A stretch of DNA of 64,000 nt, from the NCBI RefSeq assembly GCF_006385175.1, contig NZ_VFIY01000018.1:434001-498000 (forward strand), written 5' to 3'. Within the stretch, counting starts at the first letter, position 1. Every line of letters starts with the position of its first letter. This DNA is from Emcibacter nanhaiensis (GTDB lineage Bacteria; Pseudomonadota; Alphaproteobacteria; Sphingomonadales; Emcibacteraceae). Shown here piece by piece: positions 48,071 through 57,124 of the stretch. The notes beneath the pieces are model-generated. The model ran no database searches. It had not been told where the DNA came from and worked only from the letters and a program-made list of their open reading frames with translations. The position numbers were made by a program, and so were the translations under genes.

Positions 48071-48883
48071 ATGAAAAACCACCTGCTTGAAAATGTACCG
48101 GGACGTTCCGGAAACGCGCTCTTGCTGATCTTGTTGCTGGCGACAATCCTGGTCTCCGGCTGCGCCACCCGTCCACCGGCCGATGACCCGGCTGCCCTGG
48201 CGGCCTATGAAGAGGCCAACGATCCGCTGGAACCCATGAACCGCGCGATTTTCGCCTTCAACAACGCCTTTGACGACGTGATCCTGGAGCCGGTGGCCAA
48301 GCTGTACCGGAAATGGGGACCGCCGACCATCCGGACGGGGATTTCCAATATCGTCAATAACTGGCGGGAACCGGTCACTTTCGTTAACGATATCCTGCAG
48401 GCGCAGCCGGAACGGGCCGCGACCTCCATCACCCGCTTCCTGATCAATTCGACCTTCGGCCTGCTCGGCATACTTGATCCTGCAACGCATTGGGGGATTG
48501 AACGGCATTCCGAAGATTTCGGCGAGACGTTTGCCGTCTGGGGCTTCGGTGAAGGCCCCTACCTGATGCTGCCGATCCTCGGCCCGTCAAACGTGCGCGA
48601 CTTTACCGGCTTTATGGTCGACTTCTTTTATGATCCGGTCAGCCTTTATCTGGAGCATAAGGGCTGGTGGTATCTCCGCTATGGCCGGCTGGCCCTGCGC
48701 GGCCTGATCTACCGCGAGGAAAACCTCGAAACCCTGGACGACCTCAGCAAGTCATCGACGGATTTTTACGCCACCCTGCGCAGTGCCTACCGCCAGATGC
48801 GCGCCTATGACATCAGGAACGGCCAGCTGGACACCACCGCCGAAGACGACCTGTTCGAGGACTTTGACGACGAAGAATACTGA
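48071..48883 (+). CDS. mlaA: MlaA family outer-membrane lipoprotein
   Basis: A 270-residue lipoprotein (lipobox LVSGC at residue 31) of the MlaA/VacJ family. Family landmarks are NDPLEPMNRAIFAFNN, ILEPVAKLYRKWGPP, FLINSTFGLLGILDPA and FGETFAVWGFGEGPYLMLPILGPS. MlaA forms a donut in the outer membrane that removes surface-exposed phospholipids and passes them to MlaC, keeping outer-leaflet asymmetry. The other mla genes are not in this window. It converges with the RimK-type fusion gene. Confidence 0.93.
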   Translation: MKNHLLENVPGRSGNALLLILLLATILVSGCATRPPADDPAALAAYEEANDPLEPMNRAIFAFNNAFDDVILEPVAKLYRKWGPPTIRTGISNIVNNWREPVTFVNDILQAQPERAATSITRFLINSTFGLLGILDPATHWGIERHSEDFGETFAVWGFGEGPYLMLPILGPSNVRDFTGFMVDFFYDPVSLYLEHKGWWYLRYGRLALRGLIYREENLETLDDLSKSSTDFYATLRSAYRQMRAYDIRNGQLDTTAEDDLFEDFDDEEY

Positions 48884-48889
48884 CGCCCG

Positions 48890-50320
48890 TCAGGAAGCGG
48901 AGATCGACTTACTCACGCGCTTGACCCGCTTTCTGCCCCGCAGCCGTTTATCGGCGATGATCTTGGCCCGCTTTTCAATGTAGTCCAGAATGGCGCCGGT
49001 AATATCCTTGCCGGTCGTTGTCTCAATCCCTTCCAGGCCCGGAGAGGAGTTGACCTCCAGAACCCTCGGTCCCTTTTCCGTCCGCAACAGGTCAACCCCG
49101 GCCACCGACAGCCCCAGAATACGGGCGGCCTTGATCGCTGTGGCCCGCTCTTCCTTTGTGATCCGGATCTTTGACGCCTTGCCGCCTTTGTGCAGGTTAC
49201 TGCGGAAATCCCCTTCACTGCCGGTTCGCTTCATAGCCGCCACAACCCTGTTGCCGATGACAAAGCAGCGGATGTCCGTGCCGGCGGCCTCCTTGACAAA
49301 TTCCTGCACCAGAATATCCGCATCGAGACCGCGGAAGGCGTCAATCACGGATTCCGCCGCTTTCTTGGTTTCCGCCAGCACCACGCCCTTGCCCTGGGTG
49401 CCGTGCAACAGCTTCAGGACCAGCGGCGCCCCGCCAACAATGCTGATCAGGTCATTGGTATCGCTGGGCGAACTGGCATATCCGGTGACCGGCATGCCAA
49501 TGCCCTGGGCAGCCAGAAGCTGATGGGCGTACAGTTTGTCCCGCGACCGCCGGATCGCATCGGAGGAATTGAGACAGAAGATGTTCATGGCTTCAAACTG
49601 GCGCACAATCGCCGTCCCGTAGGACGTGATTGACGCCCCGATCCGCGGGATAACCGCATCATACTGCTGCAACACCTTGCCGCCGTAGCGCACTTCGGGC
49701 CGCGCGGAGGTGATATTCATGTAACAGCGTTTGGTGTTGATGACGTCCATGGTATGGCCGCGGCGCTCGGCTTCCTCCACCAGGCGACGGGAAGAGTAAT
49801 TTTCCGGTTCACGGCTGAGCAGCAGGATCTTGAGCGGGCGATGTTCCGGTTCAACCGGCACAAGTTCGTCATAAAGGCTGTCAGAAAGGACACCACACAG
49901 GCATGACTGCACCGGATCAACGATCGCCCGGCCTTCCAGGGCGGACCGCCCCAGAAGCATGCGATAGGCCATATTTTCCCGGAAGGTCAGGGAAATTTCC
50001 ACCGGCCAGGACTGCCCGCCAATCTCCAGCGTCGTGGCAATAATATGCCTGAGTTCTGTCTGGCCGTTGGAACTGGTCACTTCCCTCTTATCGACCAGCG
50101 GCGCGGCGCAGTGGATTTCAATATCAGGGCGTTCCGGCAGCGGATGAACGCCGAAAGACACCATTTTCTTGCCGCGTTCGGTATATTCGTAAATACCAAA
50201 CGCATGCAGAGCAGAAGTTTTCGCACCGGTATCCACCTTGGCCTTGATGGCCGGCAGCCCCAAGTCAGGCAGGGACAACCATTCTTCCCACCCAACTTTA
50301 ACCTTTTCGACTTCCGTCAT
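48890..50320 (-). CDS. RimB-type protease domain fused to RimK-type ATP-grasp ligase
   Basis: A 476-residue fusion. The N-terminal half (about 5-150) is the PF05618 retropepsin-like domain found in RimB/RimK-associated proteins: [16 protein letters not shown] and [20 protein letters not shown]. The rest (about 170-476) is an ATP-grasp glutamate ligase of the RimK family, with the phosphate-binding [16 protein letters not shown] and the metal-binding [20 protein letters not shown]. RimK adds glutamates to ribosomal protein S6, and in some proteobacteria RimB and RimA tune its activity. Fusion implies direct coupling of ligation and editing. A strong AAGGAG site precedes the ATG. Confidence 0.88.
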   Translation of the reverse strand: MTEVEKVKVGWEEWLSLPDLGLPAIKAKVDTGAKTSALHAFGIYEYTERGKKMVSFGVHPLPERPDIEIHCAAPLVDKREVTSSNGQTELRHIIATTLEIGGQSWPVEISLTFRENMAYRMLLGRSALEGRAIVDPVQSCLCGVLSDSLYDELVPVEPEHRPLKILLLSREPENYSSRRLVEEAERRGHTMDVINTKRCYMNITSARPEVRYGGKVLQQYDAVIPRIGASITSYGTAIVRQFEAMNIFCLNSSDAIRRSRDKLYAHQLLAAQGIGMPVTGYASSPSDTNDLISIVGGAPLVLKLLHGTQGKGVVLAETKKAAESVIDAFRGLDADILVQEFVKEAAGTDIRCFVIGNRVVAAMKRTGSEGDFRSNLHKGGKASKIRITKEERATAIKAARILGLSVAGVDLLRTEKGPRVLEVNSSPGLEGIETTTGKDITGAILDYIEKRAKIIADKRLRGRKRVKRVSKSISAS

Positions 50321-50532
50321 AGCGCAACTCCTTTCCCCTCAGATATTTCCGTTTCGTCTATACCACTAACATTAATGATTTAGGTCATTGCCTCAAGGAC
50401 AATGAACTATTAATCTCATTTACCAATAGGGAAAGATAAAAAGTAAGTAAAAAGTATGCCGAGGAAACTCCAAGCCGAAAAATTACCGGCCGCAGGAGTG
50501 CCGGCACGGTTTCAATGCATAAGGGTGACCAA

Positions 50533-51129
50533 ATGACTGAAGTAAATACTGATTTGTCCATGGACCAGAAGCTCCGCAACCGAGCGTTACTGAGCAGCCG
50601 CGTGTTCCTGCTGGTCCAGTGGCCGGCCTATATCGTTCTGGGCGTCGTTGGCGTGCTGCTGCCCGCCCTGACCCATGTGGACGAAGCGCCCCTGATTGGC
50701 GCCATCCTGCTGGCGCTCGCTTTTTCGAAAATTATCGTCATGATCAAGACCGGTCCGGGACCCGGCACCTGCCTCTGCTGGCGCGCCGGAGTTACGGTCC
50801 TCAATATCCTGGCCGCGCTCCTGATCCTGGTGAATCCCTTCTCGCTCGATCTGCCGCTGCATATGGTCGTCGGCGCCTATATGGTACCGGCAAGTTTCTA
50901 TGTGGTGCTGGAGGGCAGATATTCCTTCCTCGACCGGCGCATTGAAATCGTAACCTACAGCGGTTTCCTGGGCATGGCCATCGGTGTATCCGTGTTTGCC
51001 GGGGTCCCGGATATTTCTTTCTGGACACCGACTTTTGCCTACAGCCTCTATCTGCTGATCCTGGGATATACCTCGCAGCATTTTACCTTCCTGAAAATTC
51101 CAAGCGGAGACTTCCAGGGCGCAAAATAG
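50533..51129 (+). CDS. hypothetical multi-spanning membrane protein
   Basis: A 198-residue protein with about six hydrophobic helices (roughly 22-40, 47-65, 77-95, 104-122, 135-155 and 165-185) and no motif that I recognise. A polar N-terminus (MTEVNTDLSMDQKLRN) and a short hydrophilic tail surround the helices. The ATG at 50533 is chosen since AAGGGTG lies upstream; a longer start at 50515 lacks support. It is isolated between the divergent RimK-type gene and the convergent first kinase. Function unknown. Confidence 0.65.
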   Translation: MTEVNTDLSMDQKLRNRALLSSRVFLLVQWPAYIVLGVVGVLLPALTHVDEAPLIGAILLALAFSKIIVMIKTGPGPGTCLCWRAGVTVLNILAALLILVNPFSLDLPLHMVVGAYMVPASFYVVLEGRYSFLDRRIEIVTYSGFLGMAIGVSVFAGVPDISFWTPTFAYSLYLLILGYTSQHFTFLKIPSGDFQGAK

Positions 51130-51162
51130 CTGCCTATTCCGGAAATGAACGGGATCAGAGTA

Positions 51163-53067
51163 CTAGACAGCAACAGCCGAAGTGTGGGCGGAAGAATCAT
51201 TGCAGGGGACCAGAATTGTCACTTCGGTCCCCTTTCCGACTTCACTTTCAATAAGCAGTTTTCCACCATGCAGTTCAACCAGATGTTTACACAGCGGCAG
51301 GCCAAGGCCGGCCCCGTCGTGGCTACGTGACTGGGCAGGCGCCACCTGCCCAAAGGGAAGCAGGGCTAATTTAATATCATCCCGGCTCATGCCAATTCCC
51401 TCATCCCGGACATAAAACACCAGATGTCCGGAAGAATTACTGGTCAAACCTAGGGATACCCGGCCGCCCTCGAGAGAGAATTTAATGGCATTGGAGAGGA
51501 GGTTTGACAGGATCTGGCGGACAGCACCCTCATCCATATAGACCTCATCAATCTGATCCGGGTTCTCGACGACAAGATTTATGCCCCCTGCTGCGGCAAC
51601 AGGGGAAAATTTGTCATATTTGTCCTGCAGGATTTTCCCGATACAGACCGCTGCCGGCGCAATTTCAAATTTTCCGGTCTCGAGCCTGGAAATTTCCAGC
51701 ACATTGTCGACAAGGCCGAGCAATTTCTCGCCACTGTCATGAATGTCCCGAATATATTCCTTGTATTTTTCATGCCCCAAACTGCCAAAATATTCTTGCA
51801 TGATCATTTCGGAATAGCCGATGATAGCATTCAAGGGCGTATGCAATTCATGACTCATATTGGCCAGAAAATCATTCTTGACCCGACTGAGTTCCAGCGC
51901 CTGTTTCATCAGATCGTCATGCCGCTGCTTGCAATTCTTCTGCTCAGTAATATCAGTTCTGACTGACACATAGTGGGTTGGCGTACCGGAATTTTCCTCA
52001 AGAAAAGGAACAATTGTTGAATAGACCCAATAGGGTTCTCCCGCCTTGTTCAGGTTACAGATTTCCCCCTGCCATACTTCACCCGAGGAGATGTCCCGCC
52101 AAATCTCTTTGTAAAATTCCGGTTTGTGTTTCCTGGATTTGAGAATTCGGTGATTTTGCCCCATCAATTCCGAAGAAGAATATCCGGAAATATCACAGAA
52201 CTTCTGGTTCACGTAAATAATGGTACCCGATGTATCTGTGATCGAAACCAATGCATGGTGATCGAGTGTTTTTTCCAGATTCTTGGTATAATTTTCCGCC
52301 AGCGATAGCTTTTCGCTGGTCGCTGCATATCTGACTTCCGTTTCTGTTTCGCGGGTCTTGTCCCGAACGGTTCCCGACACGGCCTTTATCCGCCCCTTGA
52401 CATTGATTTCGGGCCCCCCTTTCACTTCTATATATTTGCTCCCCCCCGCCACTCCGGCAATTGCAAAAGTGTGAACGAAGGGCTTGCCTTTCCCGAATGC
52501 CTCCTCAATGCTGTTTTCCAGTTCCCGCCAGTCATCCTCATCAAAAAGTTCACCCATAGTTTCCAGTGTCGGTGCAAAATTCTGAGCAAAAACGTCATGA
52601 ATTTTATAGACCTCGAGAGACCAGTGAACATGCCTGGTATTTTTGTCTACGCGCCAGAATCCTACCCCTGCCTCTTCCCCTATTTTCAGCAATCGCTTGC
52701 GGAGATACCCTTCTGCTGAAACGTTAGTCCCGACCTTCAGACAATATTGCTTGCCGCGCAAATAAAAGCTGAAGCTGCGCCATTTCACCGAAATTACATT
52801 TTCATCACGGTCTTCCTGGTCCCACACAGTCTCTTTGGGTTTATCATCGAAAAGCTGCTTCTTCACTCCAACGGCTTCGTCAGGAGTAAGATCTGAAAAA
52901 ACGCCTTTTCCCCCTTCACCGAAAATATCGGGAGATTTTGCTGGGAACGTCTCCTGGTAACGCCGATTGGAAGCGAGAAGACTGCCGTCAATACCCGTCA
53001 GGACGAGAAATTTATATTCGATTACATAATGCCCAAAAAAATCCGTCAGGACTTTAAAAAAATCCAT
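51163..53067 (-). CDS. PAS sensor histidine kinase 1 of a three-kinase cluster
   Basis: A 634-residue protein with no obvious membrane helix. N-terminal PAS-like domain (about 1-105), two more PAS/PAC regions (about 115-240 and 265-375, the last with ITDTSGTIIYVNQKFCDISG), a HisKA domain with H406 in MSHELHTPLNAIIGYSEM, and HATPase_c (N box QILSNLLSNAIKF, G1 DEGIGMS, G2 GAGLGLPLCKH). The dimerisation helix resembles DivJ/PleC-type kinases (YKEYIRDIHDSGEKLL). The residue three after the His, usually Arg, is His409. No receiver domain is attached. It would phosphorylate an external regulator, plausibly the LuxR-type one at 57125. Confidence 0.9.
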   Translation of the reverse strand: MDFFKVLTDFFGHYVIEYKFLVLTGIDGSLLASNRRYQETFPAKSPDIFGEGGKGVFSDLTPDEAVGVKKQLFDDKPKETVWDQEDRDENVISVKWRSFSFYLRGKQYCLKVGTNVSAEGYLRKRLLKIGEEAGVGFWRVDKNTRHVHWSLEVYKIHDVFAQNFAPTLETMGELFDEDDWRELENSIEEAFGKGKPFVHTFAIAGVAGGSKYIEVKGGPEINVKGRIKAVSGTVRDKTRETETEVRYAATSEKLSLAENYTKNLEKTLDHHALVSITDTSGTIIYVNQKFCDISGYSSSELMGQNHRILKSRKHKPEFYKEIWRDISSGEVWQGEICNLNKAGEPYWVYSTIVPFLEENSGTPTHYVSVRTDITEQKNCKQRHDDLMKQALELSRVKNDFLANMSHELHTPLNAIIGYSEMIMQEYFGSLGHEKYKEYIRDIHDSGEKLLGLVDNVLEISRLETGKFEIAPAAVCIGKILQDKYDKFSPVAAAGGINLVVENPDQIDEVYMDEGAVRQILSNLLSNAIKFSLEGGRVSLGLTSNSSGHLVFYVRDEGIGMSRDDIKLALLPFGQVAPAQSRSHDGAGLGLPLCKHLVELHGGKLLIESEVGKGTEVTILVPCNDSSAHTSAVAV

Positions 53068-53415
53068 TGTATCCTCTACACAAGGTCTCTGCCTGGCTTG
53101 GCGCTTCCATCAAATAATTGAATATACATGCATTATTTGACGTGACGCCCGTTAATTACCTCTTCTATCCCGGAAATCCACGGGACACTGCTGCATCGCC
53201 CCTGCCGATATCCGGCTTCACATATATGCTATAATGTATAACATTACAATATTGTAAAATGATAAATCAATATTGTATATTGAGGAAAATTCTATCGTCA
53301 TACATTTTCGCACGCCTTCGAGATTTTCTTGCGTGCCGGAGGCACTCTCGGCTCCGGCCGGGCGAAAACGACAATTGACCTTTGAAAAACATGGCCGGCC
53401 GGCCGGCACCGCCGG
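53068..53415. promoter_or_regulatory. AT-rich intergenic region upstream of kinase 1
   Basis: About 350 nt without a gene. From 53225 to 53305 it is AT-rich and carries a perfect 14-bp palindrome, TTACAATATTGTAA (53244-53257), plus the words AATGTATAA (53233-53241), TGTATATTG (53274-53282) and TCGTCATACA (53295-53304), which recur in the region upstream of the response regulator. This presumably holds the promoter of kinase 1. Confidence 0.55.
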
Positions 53416-53424
53416 TCAGCCGGC
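53383..53424 (-). terminator. GC-rich hairpin at the end of kinase 2, possible terminator
   Basis: Repeated GCCGGC units (53393-53407 and 53411-53424) can fold into a strong GC hairpin around the kinase 2 stop codon. On the minus strand ATGTTTTTC follows. The U-run is short, so efficiency is uncertain. Confidence 0.45.
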
Positions 53425-55311
53425 GATGGATTTTCTTTTCAGCGTTATTTCATCTGTGGGTATGCGGACAGTGATACAGGTCCCTGCCCCCGGCTCGCTG
53501 TCCAACAGCAGTTCTCCGCCGTGCAATTGGGCCAGATGCTTGCAAAGCGGCAGGCCAAGGCCTGTGCCCTGATACCCTCTGGACTGGGCGTCCTTGACCT
53601 GACCGAATGGCGACAGGGCAATCTCCATGTCCCGCTTGCTCATCCCGACACCGTCATCCTTGACTTCGATGGTTGCCATCCCGGCACACTCCCCCCGAAC
53701 GGTCAGTGTTACCTGCCCCGCGGCAGAAGAGAATTTAATGGCATTGGAGACCAGGTTGGCGATGATCTGTTTTACGGCTTTCTCATCCACATAGACCATA
53801 TTGAGGCTATCCGGATTTTCGACCTGTAGTTTGACTTCGGCAACCTCAGCCATCGGGACAAATTCATGGAAAATGTCATCCAGAATTTTTTCCATTTCAG
53901 CAGGCGCAGGAGTAATCTCATAACGACCGGCCTCAATTTTTGAAATATCCAGCACATCATTGATCAGCCCCAGCAAACGATCGCCGCTACTATGAATATA
54001 ATTCACATATTCCAGATATTTCTCGTTGCCAATTTTCCCGAAATATTGTTCCTGCAACATCTCTGAATAGCCGAGAATGGCATTGAGCGGCGTCCTGAGT
54101 TCGTGACTCATGTTGGCCAGGAAATCGCTTTTGGCCTGACTCAGCTCGATCGCCTTGTGCAACAGTTCATCCTGATGTGACTGGAATGTTTTCAACTGGG
54201 TGATATCGGTCCGCACTGATACATAGTGCAGAGGCTTTCCGGTTATGCTGTCAAGGAAGGGAACAATGGTGGAAGAAACCCAGTAGGGGTCGCCGGATTT
54301 CCTGAGATTGCAAATTTTACCGCGCCATACGTCACCGGAGGAAATGGTCCGCCACAGGTCCTCGTAAAACGCCGGCTCATGCTCATTGGATTTCAGTATC
54401 CTGTGATTCTGGCCGATCAGTTCCGCTGAAGAATAGCCGGAGACGTCACAGAATTTCTGGTTCACATATATGATCTTGCCGGCCACATCTGCAATGGAGA
54501 CAAGCGCATGCTCATCAAGCGTTTTCTCCAGATGCTTGGTAATATCCTTCGCCCTTCGCAGTTCGTCATGGGTATCACTATGCCGGCTTTCCGCCTGCGC
54601 CTCGTCCGTCCGGTCCCTGAACGTGCCGCTGATGGCGATGATCTTGCCGTTCCGGTTAAACTCGGGCGATCCCTCGATCTCTATATGCTTCACCGCGTCC
54701 GCGTTGCAGGTGACAGTGCACCTGTTGGTGAAAGGTTTTCCCTTGCCTACGCAGTCGCGCATATTGTTATGGATCAGCGCGAAAACGTCTTCCCCATAGA
54801 GGGAACCAAGACTTCGCGTGGTAGGTACAAAGTCGCTCTCTGACAAGCCATGAATTTTATAGACCTCGGGCGACCAGTGGACTTCCCTGCTGTCGGTATT
54901 CACCCGCCAGTATCCGATCTTGGCGACGGAACCGATTTCCCTCAGCCTTTGCCGGAGATATTCCCGCTCGGTGACATCACAGCCGATTTTCAGCAGGTAA
55001 TTCTGTCCGCCATGGTTAAATTCATAACAAAGCCATTCAATGCTGACAATGTCACCGGACAGGATTTCCTGGGTATGAACCTTGGTCCATGGTGCAAATT
55101 TGCGAATTTGGGCTTTGATGTCTTGCAGGTTATCCCGGTCCAGGCCGGCGAATTGCCGTGCCGATACATCATAACCGTCGTGCAATCCAAAACGGCTGAT
55201 ATAGAGATCATTGCCGACAATCAAATTGCCGTCATGATTTACAAGTGCCAGGTAATTGTTTTCCAGAGCAAAATAGCCCAGGAAATCCTGAAGGTGCTCA
55301 AAAAAACCCAT
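53416..55311 (-). CDS. PAS sensor histidine kinase 2 of the cluster
   Basis: A 631-residue full-length relative of kinase 1, with the same order: an N-terminal PAS-like domain (MGFFEHLQDFLGYFALENNYLA aligned to the start of kinase 1), two further PAS/PAC regions, HisKA with H403 in MSHELRTPLNAILGYSEM, and HATPase_c (QIIANLVSNAIKF, DDGVGMS, GTGLGLPLCKH). Here the residue three after the His is the normal Arg. The two differ widely in the sensor parts and moderately in the kinase core, so they are paralogues, not an assembly duplication. Cytosolic in look. It lies 171 nt downstream of kinase 3. Confidence 0.9.
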   Translation of the reverse strand: MGFFEHLQDFLGYFALENNYLALVNHDGNLIVGNDLYISRFGLHDGYDVSARQFAGLDRDNLQDIKAQIRKFAPWTKVHTQEILSGDIVSIEWLCYEFNHGGQNYLLKIGCDVTEREYLRQRLREIGSVAKIGYWRVNTDSREVHWSPEVYKIHGLSESDFVPTTRSLGSLYGEDVFALIHNNMRDCVGKGKPFTNRCTVTCNADAVKHIEIEGSPEFNRNGKIIAISGTFRDRTDEAQAESRHSDTHDELRRAKDITKHLEKTLDEHALVSIADVAGKIIYVNQKFCDVSGYSSAELIGQNHRILKSNEHEPAFYEDLWRTISSGDVWRGKICNLRKSGDPYWVSSTIVPFLDSITGKPLHYVSVRTDITQLKTFQSHQDELLHKAIELSQAKSDFLANMSHELRTPLNAILGYSEMLQEQYFGKIGNEKYLEYVNYIHSSGDRLLGLINDVLDISKIEAGRYEITPAPAEMEKILDDIFHEFVPMAEVAEVKLQVENPDSLNMVYVDEKAVKQIIANLVSNAIKFSSAAGQVTLTVRGECAGMATIEVKDDGVGMSKRDMEIALSPFGQVKDAQSRGYQGTGLGLPLCKHLAQLHGGELLLDSEPGAGTCITVRIPTDEITLKRKSIAG

Positions 55312-55482
55312 TTCAACCCCGAGTACTATGCGTTGAGTGCAAGACTGCTATTGCGCTGACTTCCTGCAATGTTTTTTTTCGAGCACCCTCTACTTATCAG
55401 CGAATATTCTAATATAATAAGTGCTAATAATATATTAACGATAATGGGGGGATATCCTGTGGCGGGGTATCAACACTCGGGG

Positions 55483-56802
55483 TCAGGAGGGCGATTTATC
55501 CTTTTCCGCCGGCAGGGTTACGGTTATCCGCGTACCCTCCCGGGGCTTGCTTTCCAGTGAAAATGTGCCACCATGCAATCGGACAAGATATCGGCTCAGG
55601 GGCAGGCCGAGACCGGTCCCCTGATGGTTTCTGACCAGGCTGGACTGCACCTGGCCGAAAGAGGTAAGAGCCACGTCAATTTCCTCCTGGCTCATGCCAA
55701 TCCCTTCGTCCTGAACAACGAGACACAGCTGACCGGCGTCTTTTCTCATGACGCTCAGCCGCACCTCCTTGTCCTGATAGGAAAATTTAATGGCATTGGA
55801 AACCAGATTGGACAGGACCTGTTTCAGGGCCTTCTCATCCACATAAACCCGGCCAATCTCTTTTTCGCAGTCCACCACCAGACGCACTTGAGCTGATTCT
55901 GCCAGCGGCACAAATTCGTGATACAGGTCCGCCACAATATTCTCGAACTCAACGACGTCCCGCACCAGCTCATAGCGTCCGGCCTCTATTTTTGAAATAT
56001 CCAGAACGTCATTGACGAGATTCAGCAACCGGTCACCGCTCAGTTTTATGTAGCCGGCATATTCCAGGTATTTTTCATGCCCGATTTCGCCGAAAAACTG
56101 TTTTTCCAGCATCTCGGAATAGCCAATAATCGCATTAAGGGGTGTCCTGAGCTCATGGCTCATATTGGCCAGGAAATCGCTCTTGGCCTTGTTGGCGCTG
56201 ATGGCTTCCATGGTGGCCCTGCTTGCCAGCTCTTCGGCCTTTTTACGGCGCTGGATATCCCGTAACGTACCGATGAAGTACACGCGTCCGTTTTCCATCG
56301 TGTCCGTGAGCCTGAGCTCGAACGGCAGGAATTCGCCGGATTTATGCCTGCAGACAACATCCCGGCCGACCCCGATAATCTTTGGATGACCGCTGCTCAG
56401 ATAACTTGTGACATAATCCTCATGCTGTTGGCTGTCCACCTCCTGCATCAGCATTTTCACGTTTCGGCCAAGGACCTCTTGCGGTGTGTAGCCCAGCAGT
56501 GTCTCGATCACCGGGTTTACATATTGAATATTCGCCTTTTCATCGCTGAGGACCACAATATCCGTCAGCTCCTCAACGATATGGCGGAAAAAGTTATCCT
56601 GCCCCTCGAGCAGGGGACAGAGTATGTCCAGCTGATCCTCCAGATCATCCAGTTGCTGTTTTTTCGCATGTATTGCCGAAGTGGACGAATAGGACAGGCT
56701 GTTCCTGAGCACTGCTATCCGCGATCTGAGAAGGCTGATCTCTTCATGCGGGTCAAGCCCGCCTGCTTCATCATATACCCCTCTGCCCTTTACCTTTTCC
56801 AA
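55483..56802 (-). CDS. PAS sensor histidine kinase 3 of the cluster
   Basis: A 439-residue shorter kinase. A charged N-terminal coiled-coil stretch (about 15-62, with EEISLLRSRIAVLRNSL) is followed by one PAS/PAC domain (about 70-185, VLSDEKANIQYVNPVIETLLGY), HisKA with H216 in MSHELRTPLNAIIGYSEM, and HATPase_c (QVLSNLVSNAIKF, DEGIGMS, GTGLGLPLSRY). The kinase core is close to kinases 1 and 2. It starts with TTG at 56802, preceded by GAGGGGA at ideal distance, with no usable ATG nearby. It lies divergent from the response regulator gene and is the first of the three kinases to be read. Confidence 0.9.
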   Translation of the reverse strand: MEKVKGRGVYDEAGGLDPHEEISLLRSRIAVLRNSLSYSSTSAIHAKKQQLDDLEDQLDILCPLLEGQDNFFRHIVEELTDIVVLSDEKANIQYVNPVIETLLGYTPQEVLGRNVKMLMQEVDSQQHEDYVTSYLSSGHPKIIGVGRDVVCRHKSGEFLPFELRLTDTMENGRVYFIGTLRDIQRRKKAEELASRATMEAISANKAKSDFLANMSHELRTPLNAIIGYSEMLEKQFFGEIGHEKYLEYAGYIKLSGDRLLNLVNDVLDISKIEAGRYELVRDVVEFENIVADLYHEFVPLAESAQVRLVVDCEKEIGRVYVDEKALKQVLSNLVSNAIKFSYQDKEVRLSVMRKDAGQLCLVVQDEGIGMSQEEIDVALTSFGQVQSSLVRNHQGTGLGLPLSRYLVRLHGGTFSLESKPREGTRITVTLPAEKDKSPS

Positions 56803-57124
56803 GCACGGTCCCCTCTCTGCGCGCCGGGGGGGTTTTATTATTTTTATGAAACAGGTCTGCGACCTTCAGGCCTGTCTCCCCCGTGGCCATGATTAAATAT
56901 CTAAATTTTATTTGCCTAATATGCTATCGAAGACGGACATTTTTGCAATTGAGCATATGGCCTATACCGATCACTCGATTCCGATATAGCCATTTGGCAT
57001 ATATCCTCTAGTGGCTGTATATTGTCGTCATACAATGTATAATATCTTCAATTAAGAATGCCGTTGGGTACCATGAGGGAAAACTCTGGCGAACATTAAT
57101 TTAGGGCAGGGTAAGAGTTTAGTA
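56803..57124. promoter_or_regulatory. divergent promoter region between kinase 3 and the response regulator
   Basis: About 320 nt without a gene, AT-rich from 56890 on. It contains the inverted repeat listed at 57016-57041 and a second, degenerate inverted repeat around 56958-57000. No clear -35/-10 pair could be assigned. It presumably carries the promoters for both divergent genes. Confidence 0.55.
57016..57041. promoter_or_regulatory. inverted repeat, operator candidate of the kinase/regulator cluster
   Basis: TGTATATTGT (57016-57025) and ACAATGTATA (57032-57041) are inverted arms matching at eight of ten positions with a 6-nt spacer. Its component words recur upstream of kinase 1. It lies 84 nt upstream of the response regulator start. 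Confidence 0.5.

Noticed and set aside
51163-56802. The three kinases as an assembly duplication.
   Set aside because: They differ strongly in sensor domains, lengths and codons, so they are true paralogues.
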